Shown here piece by piece: positions 1-8,600 of a stretch of DNA of 64,000 nt. Where the stretch lies: assembly GCF_019048525.1 (NCBI RefSeq), contig NZ_CP077369.1, positions 2,666,001 to 2,730,000 on the forward strand, given 5' to 3'. This DNA is from Acinetobacter lwoffii. Its GTDB lineage: Bacteria; Pseudomonadota; Gammaproteobacteria; Pseudomonadales; Moraxellaceae. Made by a program: the position numbers and the translations under genes. How positions within the stretch are numbered: position 1 is the first letter of the stretch; every line of letters begins with the position of its first letter. The notes below the pieces were generated by a model. The model was not told the DNA's origin. It worked only from the letters and a program-made list of their open reading frames with translations, and did not search any database.

Positions 1-10
1 CTAAATATAA

Positions 11-34
11 AAAAACCGTTCCTTAGAACGGTTT
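11..34 (-). terminator. Intrinsic terminator of the first lipoprotein gene
   Basis: A 9-bp stem (AAACCGTTC / GAACGGTTT) with a 4-base loop is followed on the minus strand by a run of T. The stop codon of the upstream gene lies in the loop, so its last codons form one arm. Confidence 0.8.
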
Positions 35-382
35 GTAATCTGGTAATTCGTCATGCGGTGTCGCAATACACTTTGCAGTAAATTCAGCGCGGACTTTTTC
101 ACGTGCTGCTTTTACATCTCCCTTAATCTCGTCGGCTGGAATCGCATAGACTTCATCAATAATATTCAGGATAAAACCTTTGGTGGTTTCATCATCGATC
201 TTGTTGGCATGCTCGATTGCTTTTTCTTTCTCAATCGCATTCTGACGATCCAGCATAATGGTACGCGCCGCATTACCGACGCTTCGACAATAACCTTGCC
301 ACTGCTCTTCAGGGGTTAAGGGTTTCTTCTCGGCACAACCGGCCAGCGCCAGCATAAACGATAAAGCCAATAACTTTTTCAT
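23..382 (-). CDS. Small lipoprotein of unknown function
   Basis: The 119-residue product starts with a lipoprotein signal: two lysines, a hydrophobic stretch and the lipobox L-A-G-C with the lipidated Cys at residue 16. The residue after Cys is Ala, not Asp, so outer-membrane sorting is expected. The mature part is short, charged and mostly helical, with two further Cys that could form a disulfide. GGAG sits 6-7 bases before the ATG. The gene is monocistronic, ending in its own terminator. I recognise no domain, so the function is unknown; the lipoprotein call rests on the signal alone. Confidence 0.75.
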   Translation of the reverse strand: MKKLLALSFMLALAGCAEKKPLTPEEQWQGYCRSVGNAARTIMLDRQNAIEKEKAIEHANKIDDETTKGFILNIIDEVYAIPADEIKGDVKAAREKVRAEFTAKCIATPHDELPDYKPF

Positions 383-456
383 GAATTTCTCCTTCCGAGG
401 GGCAATATAAAAGATCGGGGAAGATTTGTCATTTCAAAATGCGAGTTGTATGGAAT

Positions 457-482
457 TAAAAAAGCCCACTCATGGGCTTTTT
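457..482. terminator. Bidirectional-looking terminator
   Basis: Stem AAAGCCCA / TGGGCTTT with loop CTCA, with A-rich and T-rich flanks on both sides. It ends the minus-strand DUF333/I78 gene, whose stop codon is 13 bases away. Confidence 0.8.
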
Positions 483-494
483 CATTTTGTGTAA

Positions 495-929
495 TTAACC
501 ACATGAAGCCTGGATAATCTTTTTGCTTGTAGGATCCACCGTTACAGTCACTCGTTCTTCACGATAATCCATCGTCACCGCTTGACCCGGCTCAACCATA
601 CGTACAATTTGTGCCTTGGTTTTCTGCTTGATTTGCGCTTCAGTCAAATTGGACTGACCCACCAATGCCGCTGCCTGATCAGCAATACATTTAGGTTGAT
701 TCATGTGCAGTAATTCCCACTCCTCGACCACCTGACCATTCTTTAAATGGCAATATCCGACCTGACCATTGCTTTCAGTACGAATCTCAAGCTTGCCACC
801 CTGATTGACACAATAAGCGCTTGCAGGATTCGCTGAACCTATTTTAGGAGCTTCCGTCTCAGATTGCGGCGTGGTGGTACATGCGCTTAGAGCGAGAGCC
901 AACAAACCGAACAGCATTGTTTTTTTCAT
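495..929 (-). CDS. Lipoprotein with DUF333 and I78 peptidase-inhibitor-like domains
   Basis: This 144-residue protein has a lipoprotein signal with lipobox L-S-A-C (Cys17). Residues about 33-75 match the DUF333 pattern, ANPAS-YC-N-GG followed by YCxL-NG, with Cys40 and Cys60. Residues about 80-144 resemble the I78 proteinase inhibitor family: a Cys (81), an AALVGQ-type helix, a VEPGQAVTMDYREERVTV strand pair and a C-terminal Cys143 that could pair with Cys81. Known I78 members inhibit serine proteases, and DUF333 members are found in envelope proteins. I infer an outer-membrane-anchored protease inhibitor or protective protein; its target cannot be read from the sequence. No operon partner is evident. 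Confidence 0.75.
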   Translation of the reverse strand: MKKTMLFGLLALALSACTTTPQSETEAPKIGSANPASAYCVNQGGKLEIRTESNGQVGYCHLKNGQVVEEWELLHMNQPKCIADQAAALVGQSNLTEAQIKQKTKAQIVRMVEPGQAVTMDYREERVTVTVDPTSKKIIQASCG

Positions 930-1279
930 GAGAGCCTATTCTTCTTCAATAATTCTTCACCAATTTAGCATATTTCCTTGTCCTTGCCAGAGACAAGTCT
1001 GTGTACATTTTTAACCGTGCTTTTTCATTAAAGAATGGAAATAACACCTTTATGAATTAAGGACTTCAACGCTATAACTTCTTTCAATGAACAAGAAAAA
1101 CAGAAGAGAAGAACCTCTACAAAATACGAAAATGCCGAATGAATCGCCTAGACCAAGTAATTATGCACCTCAATAGCATTGCATTGTCATTACATCATTC
1201 AAATATGACTTCGCTTTTAGATTTGTGATCTGTGCTGGATTGATTTAATATTTGATTGAATTTTAAACTTTCTATTGGC
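930..1279. other. Intergenic region, 350 bp
   Basis: This divergent gap lies between the DUF333/I78 gene and xseA and should hold both promoters. I see no convincing -35/-10 pair, hairpin or small ORF with a ribosome-binding site. Confidence 0.5.
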
Positions 1280-2551
1280 ATGACAGACGATCCTCAACTC
1301 TCCCTCAAGGAATATCTTGCTACGGTTCAGGAAGTGGTCAAACTCACTTTCGATACACCAGTATGGGTCAAAGCCGAAATTCGTAATCTAAGTATTAAAG
1401 CCGGCCATTATTATCTGGAGCTGGCAGAAAAAGAAGCCGATAGCGATCAGGTGATTGCCAGTTGCCGAGCGACCATCTGGAAATTTAGTGCCCAGAAAAT
1501 TGTCACGCAGTTTGAACGTGAAAGCGGAATTGAGCTGAGTCGCGATCTGAAAGTGCTGATTAAAGTTAAAGCTAATTTCGATCCGCAATATGGCTTTTCT
1601 TTAAATATTGTCGAGATTGATTCAGGCTATACCTTGGGAGATATTGCCCGGCGTTATCAGCAGATTGTTGAGCGGTTGACGAATGAAGGACTGATTCAGC
1701 GCAATAGAAACTTGCCTAGCCCTTTTGACCTAAACCGGATTCTGGTGATTGCTCCCGAAAATGCAGCAGGCCTGGGAGATTTCAAAAAAGATGCCGATAC
1801 ACTACAGCGTGCGCAGGTGTGTAAGTTTGTCTATCACAGTGCGACTTTTCAGGGAAATACTGCCCCGCAAAGTATTATGTACAGTCTGGCACAAGCACTT
1901 AAACAATGGGCACAGACCTATAACACTGCACCGGATCTGATTGTAATTATACGAGGGGGTGGCGCGGTCAATGATCTGGCTTATTTGAATGATTATGATC
2001 TGGCTGCCCTGCTCTGTAAACGTTCGGTACCGGTCTGGGTCGGCATCGGGCATGAAAAAGACCGTACCATTCTGGATGAGATTGCGCATCGCTCCTTTGA
2101 TACTCCGAGTAAAGCCATTGCCGGAATCCGCAATCATATCTTTGAACTGACCCAGGATATTCTGAATTATCTACAGCGCATTCAGCGTTTATCCCAGCAA
2201 CAGATTCAAGCTTATCAAAATCAGAATGATCAATTTTTGAAACTGATTCAAAGTCTGGCCAACAACCAGATTATGGATGCGCTGCAACGTCTGCAACAGA
2301 TCAAGGCCAATACTACCAGTCTGGCCCAGCAGCATACCCAGCTGATTAATCAGCAGCTTGATGCCCTGATGCGGGAAACGCTACTACAAAATCCTAAACA
2401 TGTTTTATCCAAGGGTTATGCCATCGTGCGCCAGCAAGAACATGTGGTTGCCTCTATTCAACAGATTCAGTCCAGCGATCTGGTTGAAGTCGAATTACAT
2501 GACGGCATTTTTTCAGCACAACTTATACAGGTACTTCCTCATGAATCATGA
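1280..2551 (+). CDS. xseA: Exodeoxyribonuclease VII large subunit
   Basis: XseA is the catalytic subunit of exonuclease VII, which degrades single-stranded DNA from both ends to short oligonucleotides and acts in mismatch repair and damage processing. The N-terminal OB-fold domain (about residues 10-105, LSLKEYLATV...VWVKAEIRNLS) binds ssDNA. The central catalytic region carries the family motif VIIRGGGAVNDL, followed by GIGHEKDRTILDEIAHRSFDTPS. A long Gln-rich coiled coil precedes the conserved end LSKGYAIV. The ATG at 1280 is preferred: it gives MTDDPQLSL, the usual family start, although an in-frame TTG lies at 1256 and neither has a strong ribosome-binding site. It overlaps xseB by 11 bases, suggesting coupled translation. 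Confidence 0.95.
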   Translation: MTDDPQLSLKEYLATVQEVVKLTFDTPVWVKAEIRNLSIKAGHYYLELAEKEADSDQVIASCRATIWKFSAQKIVTQFERESGIELSRDLKVLIKVKANFDPQYGFSLNIVEIDSGYTLGDIARRYQQIVERLTNEGLIQRNRNLPSPFDLNRILVIAPENAAGLGDFKKDADTLQRAQVCKFVYHSATFQGNTAPQSIMYSLAQALKQWAQTYNTAPDLIVIIRGGGAVNDLAYLNDYDLAALLCKRSVPVWVGIGHEKDRTILDEIAHRSFDTPSKAIAGIRNHIFELTQDILNYLQRIQRLSQQQIQAYQNQNDQFLKLIQSLANNQIMDALQRLQQIKANTTSLAQQHTQLINQQLDALMRETLLQNPKHVLSKGYAIVRQQEHVVASIQQIQSSDLVEVELHDGIFSAQLIQVLPHES

Positions 2552-2735
2552 TACTTTGAGCTTCCAACAAGGCTATGACATCTTGAAAAAGAATGCGGAA
2601 TTGCTCGAATCTCAGCAAGAACCGGATATTGATAACTTGATGAAAATCGTGGAAGAATCCATGACCGCCTATAAAGCTTGCAAGGCACGGGTTGAAGCAG
2701 TTCAAACTGCGTTAAATGATACTTTTAAAGATTAA
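2541..2735 (+). CDS. xseB: Exodeoxyribonuclease VII small subunit
   Basis: XseB is the small helical subunit that binds the coiled coil of XseA in many copies. The 64-residue product has the family pattern: LSFQQGYDILKKNAELL in helix 1, then DIDNLMKIVEESMTAYKACKARVEAVQ in helix 2. The start inside the end of xseA (MNHDTL) fits the family length of 60-80 residues; a longer in-frame opening to 2400 would lie wholly inside xseA and is not credible. The gene ends before the terminator at 2790-2815. Confidence 0.93.
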   Translation: MNHDTLSFQQGYDILKKNAELLESQQEPDIDNLMKIVEESMTAYKACKARVEAVQTALNDTFKD

Positions 2736-2789
2736 TTGGATGTCATTTCAAATATTAGCTTAGACTATTCTGCTAGATTGAGTTGACAT

Positions 2790-2815
2790 AAAAGCTCTCA
2801 TTCATGGGGGCTTTT
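2790..2815 (+). terminator. Terminator of xseAB
   Basis: A 10-bp stem with G-T pairs (AAAAGCTCTC / GGGGGCTTTT) and loop ATTCAT is followed by a T run on the plus strand, 55 bases after xseB. Confidence 0.8.
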
Positions 2816-2933
2816 TTATTAAGTGAAAAAAATCATTTCAATGACTATTTAAATTTTCTAGATGGGGATTTTGATCAATCCGCCCAATTCTAAATGGGAA
2901 ATATTGTATTTTCATTCTCATCCACCAGACGAT

Positions 2934-2960
2934 AAAAGCCCAATATTGAATTGGGCTTTT
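2934..2960 (-). terminator. Terminator of the acidic small protein gene
   Basis: Stem AAAAGCCCAA / TTGGGCTTTT with a 7-base loop directly abuts the stop codon of the minus-strand gene at 2963. Confidence 0.8.
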
Positions 2961-2962
2961 TA

Positions 2963-3163
2963 TTACTCTTCAATTTCTATCGGATCACCGTCTTCAGGGC
3001 GAATATGACGCGTCCCATCATCCGCAGGATCAACACTTGACCCATCTTTGGTAATAGCATTGTACATTTCATCCTCTTTCTTATCATCGATAAATTCTTC
3101 ATCTTCGAAATCCTGAGGTTCACTATCGTCGTCAAAGTTCAAAGGCTTTTCTTCATCTATCAT
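2963..3163 (-). CDS. Small acidic hypothetical protein
   Basis: The 66-residue product is strongly acidic, with runs such as FDDDSEPQDFEDEEFIDDKKEDE and an end DGDPIEIEE, and looks largely disordered. The start at MIDEEKPLNF is chosen because AGAGATGG lies 6-10 bases upstream; an in-frame start at 3226 would add 21 residues of different, hydrophobic character without a ribosome-binding site. A terminator follows directly. Function unknown. Such acidic proteins can mimic DNA or act as chaperone-like tails, but nothing here points to either. Confidence 0.6.
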   Translation of the reverse strand: MIDEEKPLNFDDDSEPQDFEDEEFIDDKKEDEMYNAITKDGSSVDPADDGTRHIRPEDGDPIEIEE

Positions 3164-3295
3164 GGCGATCCATCTCTTATTTAACCAATAAAATATCATG
3201 CTCAAATATTTGAAAGATTCATTCAATAGTCAACGATGATCATTTGTGTAACTGAATAAACATAATAGGAATTGGAACATTACTTTCCTATCGAC

Positions 3296-3323
3296 AAAAA
3301 AATGCCTCCTTAGGGAAGGAGGC
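3296..3323 (-). terminator. Strong terminator without an obvious gene
   Basis: A perfect 8-bp stem GCCTCCTT / AAGGAGGC with loop AGGG is followed by seven T on the minus strand. Confidence 0.75.
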
Positions 3324-3421
3324 TGAAATTGGAAAGAAACTACAGCGATAGAATCTATTCATGCATTATATATAAAATTATAATTTATACATTAGCATAA
3401 TATTACATTAATTTTTCAATT

Positions 3422-3455
3422 AAAAAGCCCGCTTACTTTTTCAAATAAGCGGGCT
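3422..3455 (-). terminator. Strong terminator without an obvious gene
   Basis: A perfect 10-bp stem AGCCCGCTTA / TAAGCGGGCT with a 10-base loop is followed by TTTTT on the minus strand. Confidence 0.75.
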
Positions 3456-3611
3456 AGTGCTGTAGTCATTTTCTTCGTATTATTTGCGTCTTCTTGTTTT
3501 TGCAAAATGAATATAGCACTGTGAATTTACCAATAAAGTATAGAGAGTATTAATAAACTGTTTTCTTACATTTGCTTTAAGTTACTTTTCGTTCAGTAAG
3601 CTATACATATT

Positions 3612-3638
3612 AAAAAAGCCCATCTTTCGATGAGCCTT
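3612..3638 (-). terminator. Terminator, near copy of the one at 4214-4243
   Basis: The hairpin AAGCCCATC-TTTC-GATGAGCCTT has one mismatch and one bulge and is followed on the minus strand by six T. It lies 180 bases downstream of the gene at 3817-4104. Confidence 0.65.
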
Positions 3639-3816
3639 CCCCTTTATCACTTTTGCGCTGATTTAGGTATGTTGTCAAAGTGAGCAACGACTAGAGAATA
3701 ATTAAGTTATTGATAAAAATATATAAATATCCCAGCATTATATAAAGAAACTATCGTTTTATAAAAAATAACTATACTTGTTAAATTGATTGACGATTTT
3801 AACCTTCAACGGCACC

Positions 3817-4104
3817 TTATAGCTGACTTAATTTACTAGACATATAAGTTAAAAATAACGTCTTATCCTGAAAATCAGGCATTTCAAACACCCAAAAAAT
3901 GTAATTTTTAGATCTCAATTTAAGTTTCACATTCACGGCCTTTACTTGAATCATTGCATCCTCATGCTGCATTTCTGCGAATAATTCTAAAATCAGCGCA
4001 AAGAATCTCAGTTTGTTGACTGTGTTGTATTTTGTTGGTTTATATATTCTCAAGGCTTCAGAATATATAAGCTCGCACCATTCATTTCCATCTTCATCAT
4101 CCAT
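3817..4104 (-). CDS. Hypothetical protein, 95 residues
   Basis: The product begins MDDEDGNEWCELIYSEALRI and is a mixed alpha/beta soluble protein with no signal peptide or membrane segment. I recognise no family. GAGAGC precedes the ATG by a few bases. Its middle (KLRFFALILELFAEMQHEDAM) looks like an amphipathic helix. It lies in an AT-rich run of small orphan genes on the same strand, each with its own terminator, so it is probably lineage-specific or laterally acquired. Confidence 0.55.
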   Translation of the reverse strand: MDDEDGNEWCELIYSEALRIYKPTKYNTVNKLRFFALILELFAEMQHEDAMIQVKAVNVKLKLRSKNYIFWVFEMPDFQDKTLFLTYMSSKLSQL

Positions 4105-4213
4105 TAGCTCTCATTTAATTATTTAAAATAGATCACGAAGTAGGTTTATAACATGGTGGCTATAATTAAACTGCTTTTAATCTGAATATTAAAATTATAA
4201 GTTTTTAGAAAAT

Positions 4214-4243
4214 AAAAAAGCCCATCATTCGATGAGCCTTTTT
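4214..4243 (-). terminator. Terminator of the 46-residue gene
   Basis: The hairpin AAAAGCCCATC-ATTC-GATGAGCCTTTTT is followed by a T run on the minus strand. It is almost identical to the hairpin at 3612-3638. Confidence 0.75.
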
Positions 4244-4262
4244 GGGAAATATATCGTGAAGA

Positions 4263-4403
4263 CTAAGCTGCAAATTCTTGCAGTACAAATCGTTTTACAC
4301 TTTCATCAAAGTCAGGTTTTGAAAGAGCAAGCTTGCCATTTTTCATAGTTTTATAACAATAACTCGCTGCTACTCCCATACCAACCAAAGTCAACAACTT
4401 CAT
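4263..4403 (-). CDS. Small hydrophobic-start protein, 46 residues
   Basis: Reading the minus strand gives a 46-codon frame that starts MKLLTLVGMGVAASYCYK and ends DESVKRFVLQEFAA. AGAGGTGA, a near-perfect ribosome-binding site, stands 4-5 bases before the ATG, and an intrinsic terminator begins 20 bases after the stop. This complete expression unit argues that the gene is real despite its size. The N-terminus could be a membrane anchor or part of a signal peptide, though it is short (about 14 residues); the remainder is a charged helix. I do not recognise the family. Confidence 0.65.
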   Translation of the reverse strand: MKLLTLVGMGVAASYCYKTMKNGKLALSKPDFDESVKRFVLQEFAA

Positions 4404-4560
4404 TGCTCACCTCTTTACTGGGAAGATTTGAATACAAAGTTATCATTCAAATTTGTAGTTTTCCAACTCAGTTTCGATTGTTTTCTGTACTACATGTTAA
4501 TGAATGTATGAATAATAAATGAAAACCTGCCGTATGATGCGTTTGCTTAAAGTCTTTCAA

Positions 4561-4830
4561 CTAGTGGTTAATTTGCGTATCTATCCAGTTAAGGAAATTT
4601 TCCTTATTACTGAATTCTGGCATAGACCCTAAATTTATAGTTTCTTTAGCACCAAATTTTCCAGCGACAGTATTCGGTGCTTGAACTCTGAAATCCAGAG
4701 GATCACTTTCATGTAGAGTTCTAAAATATTCTACCGCTTTATCAAATTCACTTTTATCCTTAAAACCTGGTCGTTCCTTTAAAAAGTCATAAACTTGTTC
4801 TAGAGCTGGTAGATAATTATTTTTAGGCAT
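4561..4830 (-). CDS. Hypothetical protein, 89 residues
   Basis: The product begins MPKNNYLPALEQVYDFLKER and is a soluble, probably helical protein. It contains DPLDFRVQAPNTVAGKFGAKE in the middle and ends with FSNKENFLNWIDTQINH. There is no signal peptide, membrane segment or known motif. AGAG lies 8 bases before the ATG. It is one of the run of isolated minus-strand small genes in this AT-rich region, and I cannot assign a function. Confidence 0.55.
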   Translation of the reverse strand: MPKNNYLPALEQVYDFLKERPGFKDKSEFDKAVEYFRTLHESDPLDFRVQAPNTVAGKFGAKETINLGSMPEFSNKENFLNWIDTQINH

Positions 4831-5138
4831 TCTGTTTTCTCTAAAATGATGAGTTTTATGATGAAGACCTATTTTGAATGAATAATGATAAGAATATTCC
4901 CTTATTTCTTAGAGTTTATGTAAATCATGATGATTTGAGAGTTAAATCCAAATTCTGGAATAACCTGATAAAAAAATGAGCGTAAATATACACTCACTTT
5001 TACTACATTTTCTAATGCATGCTTAACTGACTGGCATTGCTCTAAAATAAGGTCTGTTTTATCGAACAAAGTGCAAATGTCAGCTGCTCTATCAGCAAAG
5101 ATCAGATGTTTTTAAATACGTCACTTTAAGGTTCAAGC
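4831..5138. other. Intergenic region with a possible gene remnant
   Basis: There is no intact gene in these 308 bases. On the minus strand an open frame runs from about 5113 to 4902 (reading KHLIFADRAADICTLFDK...) and ends in a stop, but it has no ATG near its beginning and no ribosome-binding site. It may be the decayed end of a gene. Confidence 0.3.
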
Positions 5139-5342
5139 CTAATTAACGCTATGAATATCAAGTTCATCATTGGTGGTCAATACAATAGAAGCCAAAATTG
5201 GAATGCCCAAAATGAAAGGTACAGCGAAAATCCATAGAACTACGGTTACATCAGATTTAAAGAAAAATTGAATGGCTAATGCAGTCAAAATAAGTACAGA
5301 AAATAGAATCGCAGCAAAACGGATGATAAATTTAGTCGACAT
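5139..5342 (-). CDS. Small membrane protein, two predicted spans
   Basis: The 67-residue product has two hydrophobic segments, about residues 7-28 (IIRFAAILFSVLILTALAIQFF) and 33-55 (VTVVLWIFAVPFILGIPILAS), joined by a short FKSD loop, with a polar tail DELDIHSVN. It would be an inner-membrane hairpin with both ends on the same side. No family is recognised. AAGAG lies about 11 bases before the ATG, a weak site. It stands alone in the AT-rich small-gene region. Confidence 0.55.
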   Translation of the reverse strand: MSTKFIIRFAAILFSVLILTALAIQFFFKSDVTVVLWIFAVPFILGIPILASIVLTTNDELDIHSVN

Positions 5343-5666
5343 GCGAAGATGCTCTTATGCGTGAAATCGTATTTTCAATATACACCTATTTTTATTATGG
5401 GTTTATTGATTTTCAGTCTGTTATTGCATGTTTTAATTGATTTTCTATATGTGATAGCTGACTCATGCGATGAGCAGTTTTCTTCAGCATAAAAGCTGCC
5501 CCTAAGTTCTTTCTCTACTCGTAACTCTATTGTCATATATGGATAGGGATTGAATTTAGATATCAATGCTTCTGCTGACTAATACATCAATCTACTTTAT
5601 AGCCAATAAAATCTGTGTGCTGTCTCATAATAAAAAAGCCCTAAAATTAGGGCTTTTTTATTCGGA
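5343..5666. other. Intergenic region, 324 bp
   Basis: This holds the upstream region of the small membrane protein gene and the tamB terminator at its right end. A TTG-started 63-codon minus-strand frame at 5375-5566 has no ribosome-binding site and is probably not a gene. Confidence 0.45.
5632..5659 (-). terminator. Terminator of tamAB
   Basis: A near-palindrome AAAAAAGCCCTA / TTAGGGCTTTTTT lies 8 bases after the tamB stop, with T-rich sequence in both directions. Confidence 0.85.
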
Positions 5667-8600
5667 TTAGAATCGCCAGTTATAGAACAAGTCAATCGCA
5701 CGCTCTAAAGACTGACTCGCTTCTAAATACAGACGCTGATTTACCTGATAACGTAAAGTCAGCTTATTCACTGGTGTGAATACCCCGACCCCATAGCGCA
5801 GATATAAATCCGGCGTAATATAACCGGTCACAGAAACCTGGGTATCATCTCCTGTACCTTGAGCATCCAGAGCTAGACCAGTTAAGCCAAAACTGCGCCC
5901 GATCTGGTTGGTCAGTGCGCGGGTGCTACCCAAGCCCAGACTAATCCCCGCAGCAGCGATCGTATTATTCACATCGGATCTAAATCCTTCAGCCTGGCTT
6001 AAACCAGATACACCCTCATTAACACGACCGGTAATCAAGGCATTCAAGGCTTCCTGTTCTGACAAGCCCGCATCATTATAAATCTGAATACTTGGACTCG
6101 ATGCCGTCCCTGTTACCCGTACCCCGACCGTACTACCCTGAACCGATTTATTAGCATCAATGTCCAGTGTCGGATTAGTAAGTTCACCATTAAAACGGGC
6201 GATAGCACGATTCAGGTCCAGACTTTGGCCATAGGCTTCGATTTTCACTCGTTGTGATACCCCAATTGCACCATTGGCACGCATTGCGGTTTCCAGCCCC
6301 CGCTGTGACAGATTGACTCGACCCAAGAGTGGAATACGACTGTCAAAGCCCTGAAAGATCACCTGATTCCCTAAAGAAACGGCGACATCTGCACGGATAT
6401 CCCAAGGACGTGCAGACTTCAAGATCGCTAGCTGATCATCACCTTCACGCACGACACGTACATCTGAAGATAAACCGACTACAGGTTCTGAGGCTTCAGG
6501 CATTGAAATCAGCGCACGTGGTACATCGACTGTGCCACTCAGACTCAGTTTTTTATTAAATGGATACATGTCCAGGGTCAAATCAGGTGTCACCACAGCG
6601 GTAATTAAAGGGGCCTGACGAATCAGCAGATTATCACCTTGCAGTTTTAACTGCACTCGCGGATCGCCTTTCCAGTCGACCGATCCGGTTAATTTACCCA
6701 CACCACGACCACTGTTAAATGCGCCATTGATGCTGGCAGAATTCTGACGTATGGATGAATAAAGTTGTACATTGGTCAGATTCACTGGTAAGGAGATCAT
6801 GCTAATCGAAGCATCTTTAACCCGAACCTCACCTTCAAGCAAAGGATCCGTTAAAGTTCCGCTAATTTTTCCGGCATAAGATAAAATCCCGTCCAGATTA
6901 CGGATGTCCTGAATAAATGGCTTAAAGACCTTGAGCTGTACCTGGTTAAAGGCAATTTCGCCACGCATCGGTTTACTGTCCCGATATGGATCAATGATGA
7001 CATTGGCATAGCCGGTTCCGATATCTGGTGTTTTGACATCCAGACGAAGCTGCAAGCCATCTGCCACACTTTTTGCGACCAACCCGACTTCATCATATTT
7101 GAGTGTAGAACCCAAATAATCTGGATCTTCAGAAGATAAGCCCACCACACCATTACGCGTCACCAGACGTGCGTCGATTTTAGGTTTGGCGCCTTGTGCC
7201 CAAGCAGCCTTGGCATAACCATTGACTTTACCCGTCAATGCCAATCCATCAGGCAGGAATGCACTGAAGTCTTCCAGATCAAGGTTTTGAGTAATAAAAG
7301 AGGCACTGCCACGGGTTTTGTTGACCCGAATCGGCTGATCAAAACACAACTGGCTTTGCTGACTCATCCAGCAATGAGCACCAACAAACAGATCCGATTG
7401 AGCACTGTTATAAATCACTGCTGCATTTTGACGTTGCACCAGACGGGCACGTAAAGAGTCGAAATCACCTTTTTGAATCTGACCCAGCCAGTTATTCTGG
7501 GCATTAAAGCCACCGGCGAGCTGTACAAAGAATTTTGATAGGCGGTTTTCTGCCTGCACTTTGAGAATGTGTGCAGCACGGGTACCGGCCAGTGATATCT
7601 CACCGCGTACAATCTCGCGTGAACCGCTACGCAGGCGATCCATTGTCGCGGTCAATAAAGTTGGTGTGCTTAGCGATGTCGGCAACTGTCCGCGAACACG
7701 AACTTTCTGCACACTAAACAGGTTTTTAAAGGCAAAATTGTCGATAGACAAGTTGGCCGAAGCCTGCAACCGCGGCTGCGCCTGCATATTGATATAGCCT
7801 TGTGCACGACCTCTTAAGCCCGGATACAATTCAAACAGTGCTGGCGCATTCACTTTCAATTGAAGATTCTGTGCATTACCGGTCGCCTGAATCTGGTTGC
7901 TCGCATAAGACAAGAACAGGTTATTGGCTTCAAACTGCTCTGGTACAAAACCGCGCTGGTTTGAATTGATGATGACCGATAAATTACCTGTACCACGTAC
8001 TGGCTTGTTATTCAGCATGCCGGCCAGATTTAAACGTTGAATCTGAATGCGTTTTAAAGCATCTGACCAAACGCCTTGGGTTTGCACATTGCCTGACAAT
8101 TCACCTTTCAGTTTGGCATTAAAATATTGCGGCTTAAAGCGGATTAAGGATGCATTGATATCCCAGCCAATGCCATTCGCCAGATTGACCAGACCACTCG
8201 CATTAATCTTGCCAGCCACACCATCATGACGGAATTCATTTATCTTCAACATTTCCGGGGTGCCTGAAACGCGCAGTTTCAGCATACCCTGACTGGCTTT
8301 AAGCTGGCTGGCATTTAAAGCACCATCATAATTGACCGCGTAACCTTTAAATCCGCCACCCGCTTTTTCATTATGGAATAACAAGGCAATGGTACTGTTA
8401 CCGGTCAGACGTACGGTTTCATTTTGCTCTGCCAGTCGTCCGGTCAGGTCGACATTATTGAGTTTAATAATCTGCTGATTCGGTTGCGCATAACCATTGG
8501 CTTTAACCTCGCCATTCAAACGATCTACCGGTGAAGCTGCGGCAATACTTTGAGTATTCAAATTTTTGGCATTTAATACCGCGGTCCATTTTAACTGACG

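Larger units (their letters stand above)
3164..3816. other. AT-rich gap with three minus-strand terminators
   Basis: There is no normal-sized gene in these 650 bases. They hold three hairpin-plus-T-run terminators, all pointing leftward (3296-3323, 3422-3455, 3612-3638). The first two lack an annotated gene upstream. A 17-codon frame at 3416-3469 (minus, MTTALARLFEK...) runs through the second hairpin but has only a weak ribosome-binding site. Short untranslated RNAs ending at these sites are possible. Confidence 0.45.

Noticed and set aside
5375..5566. 63-codon minus-strand frame starting with TTG
   Set aside because: No ribosome-binding site, no protein-like features and AT-rich surroundings; probably chance.
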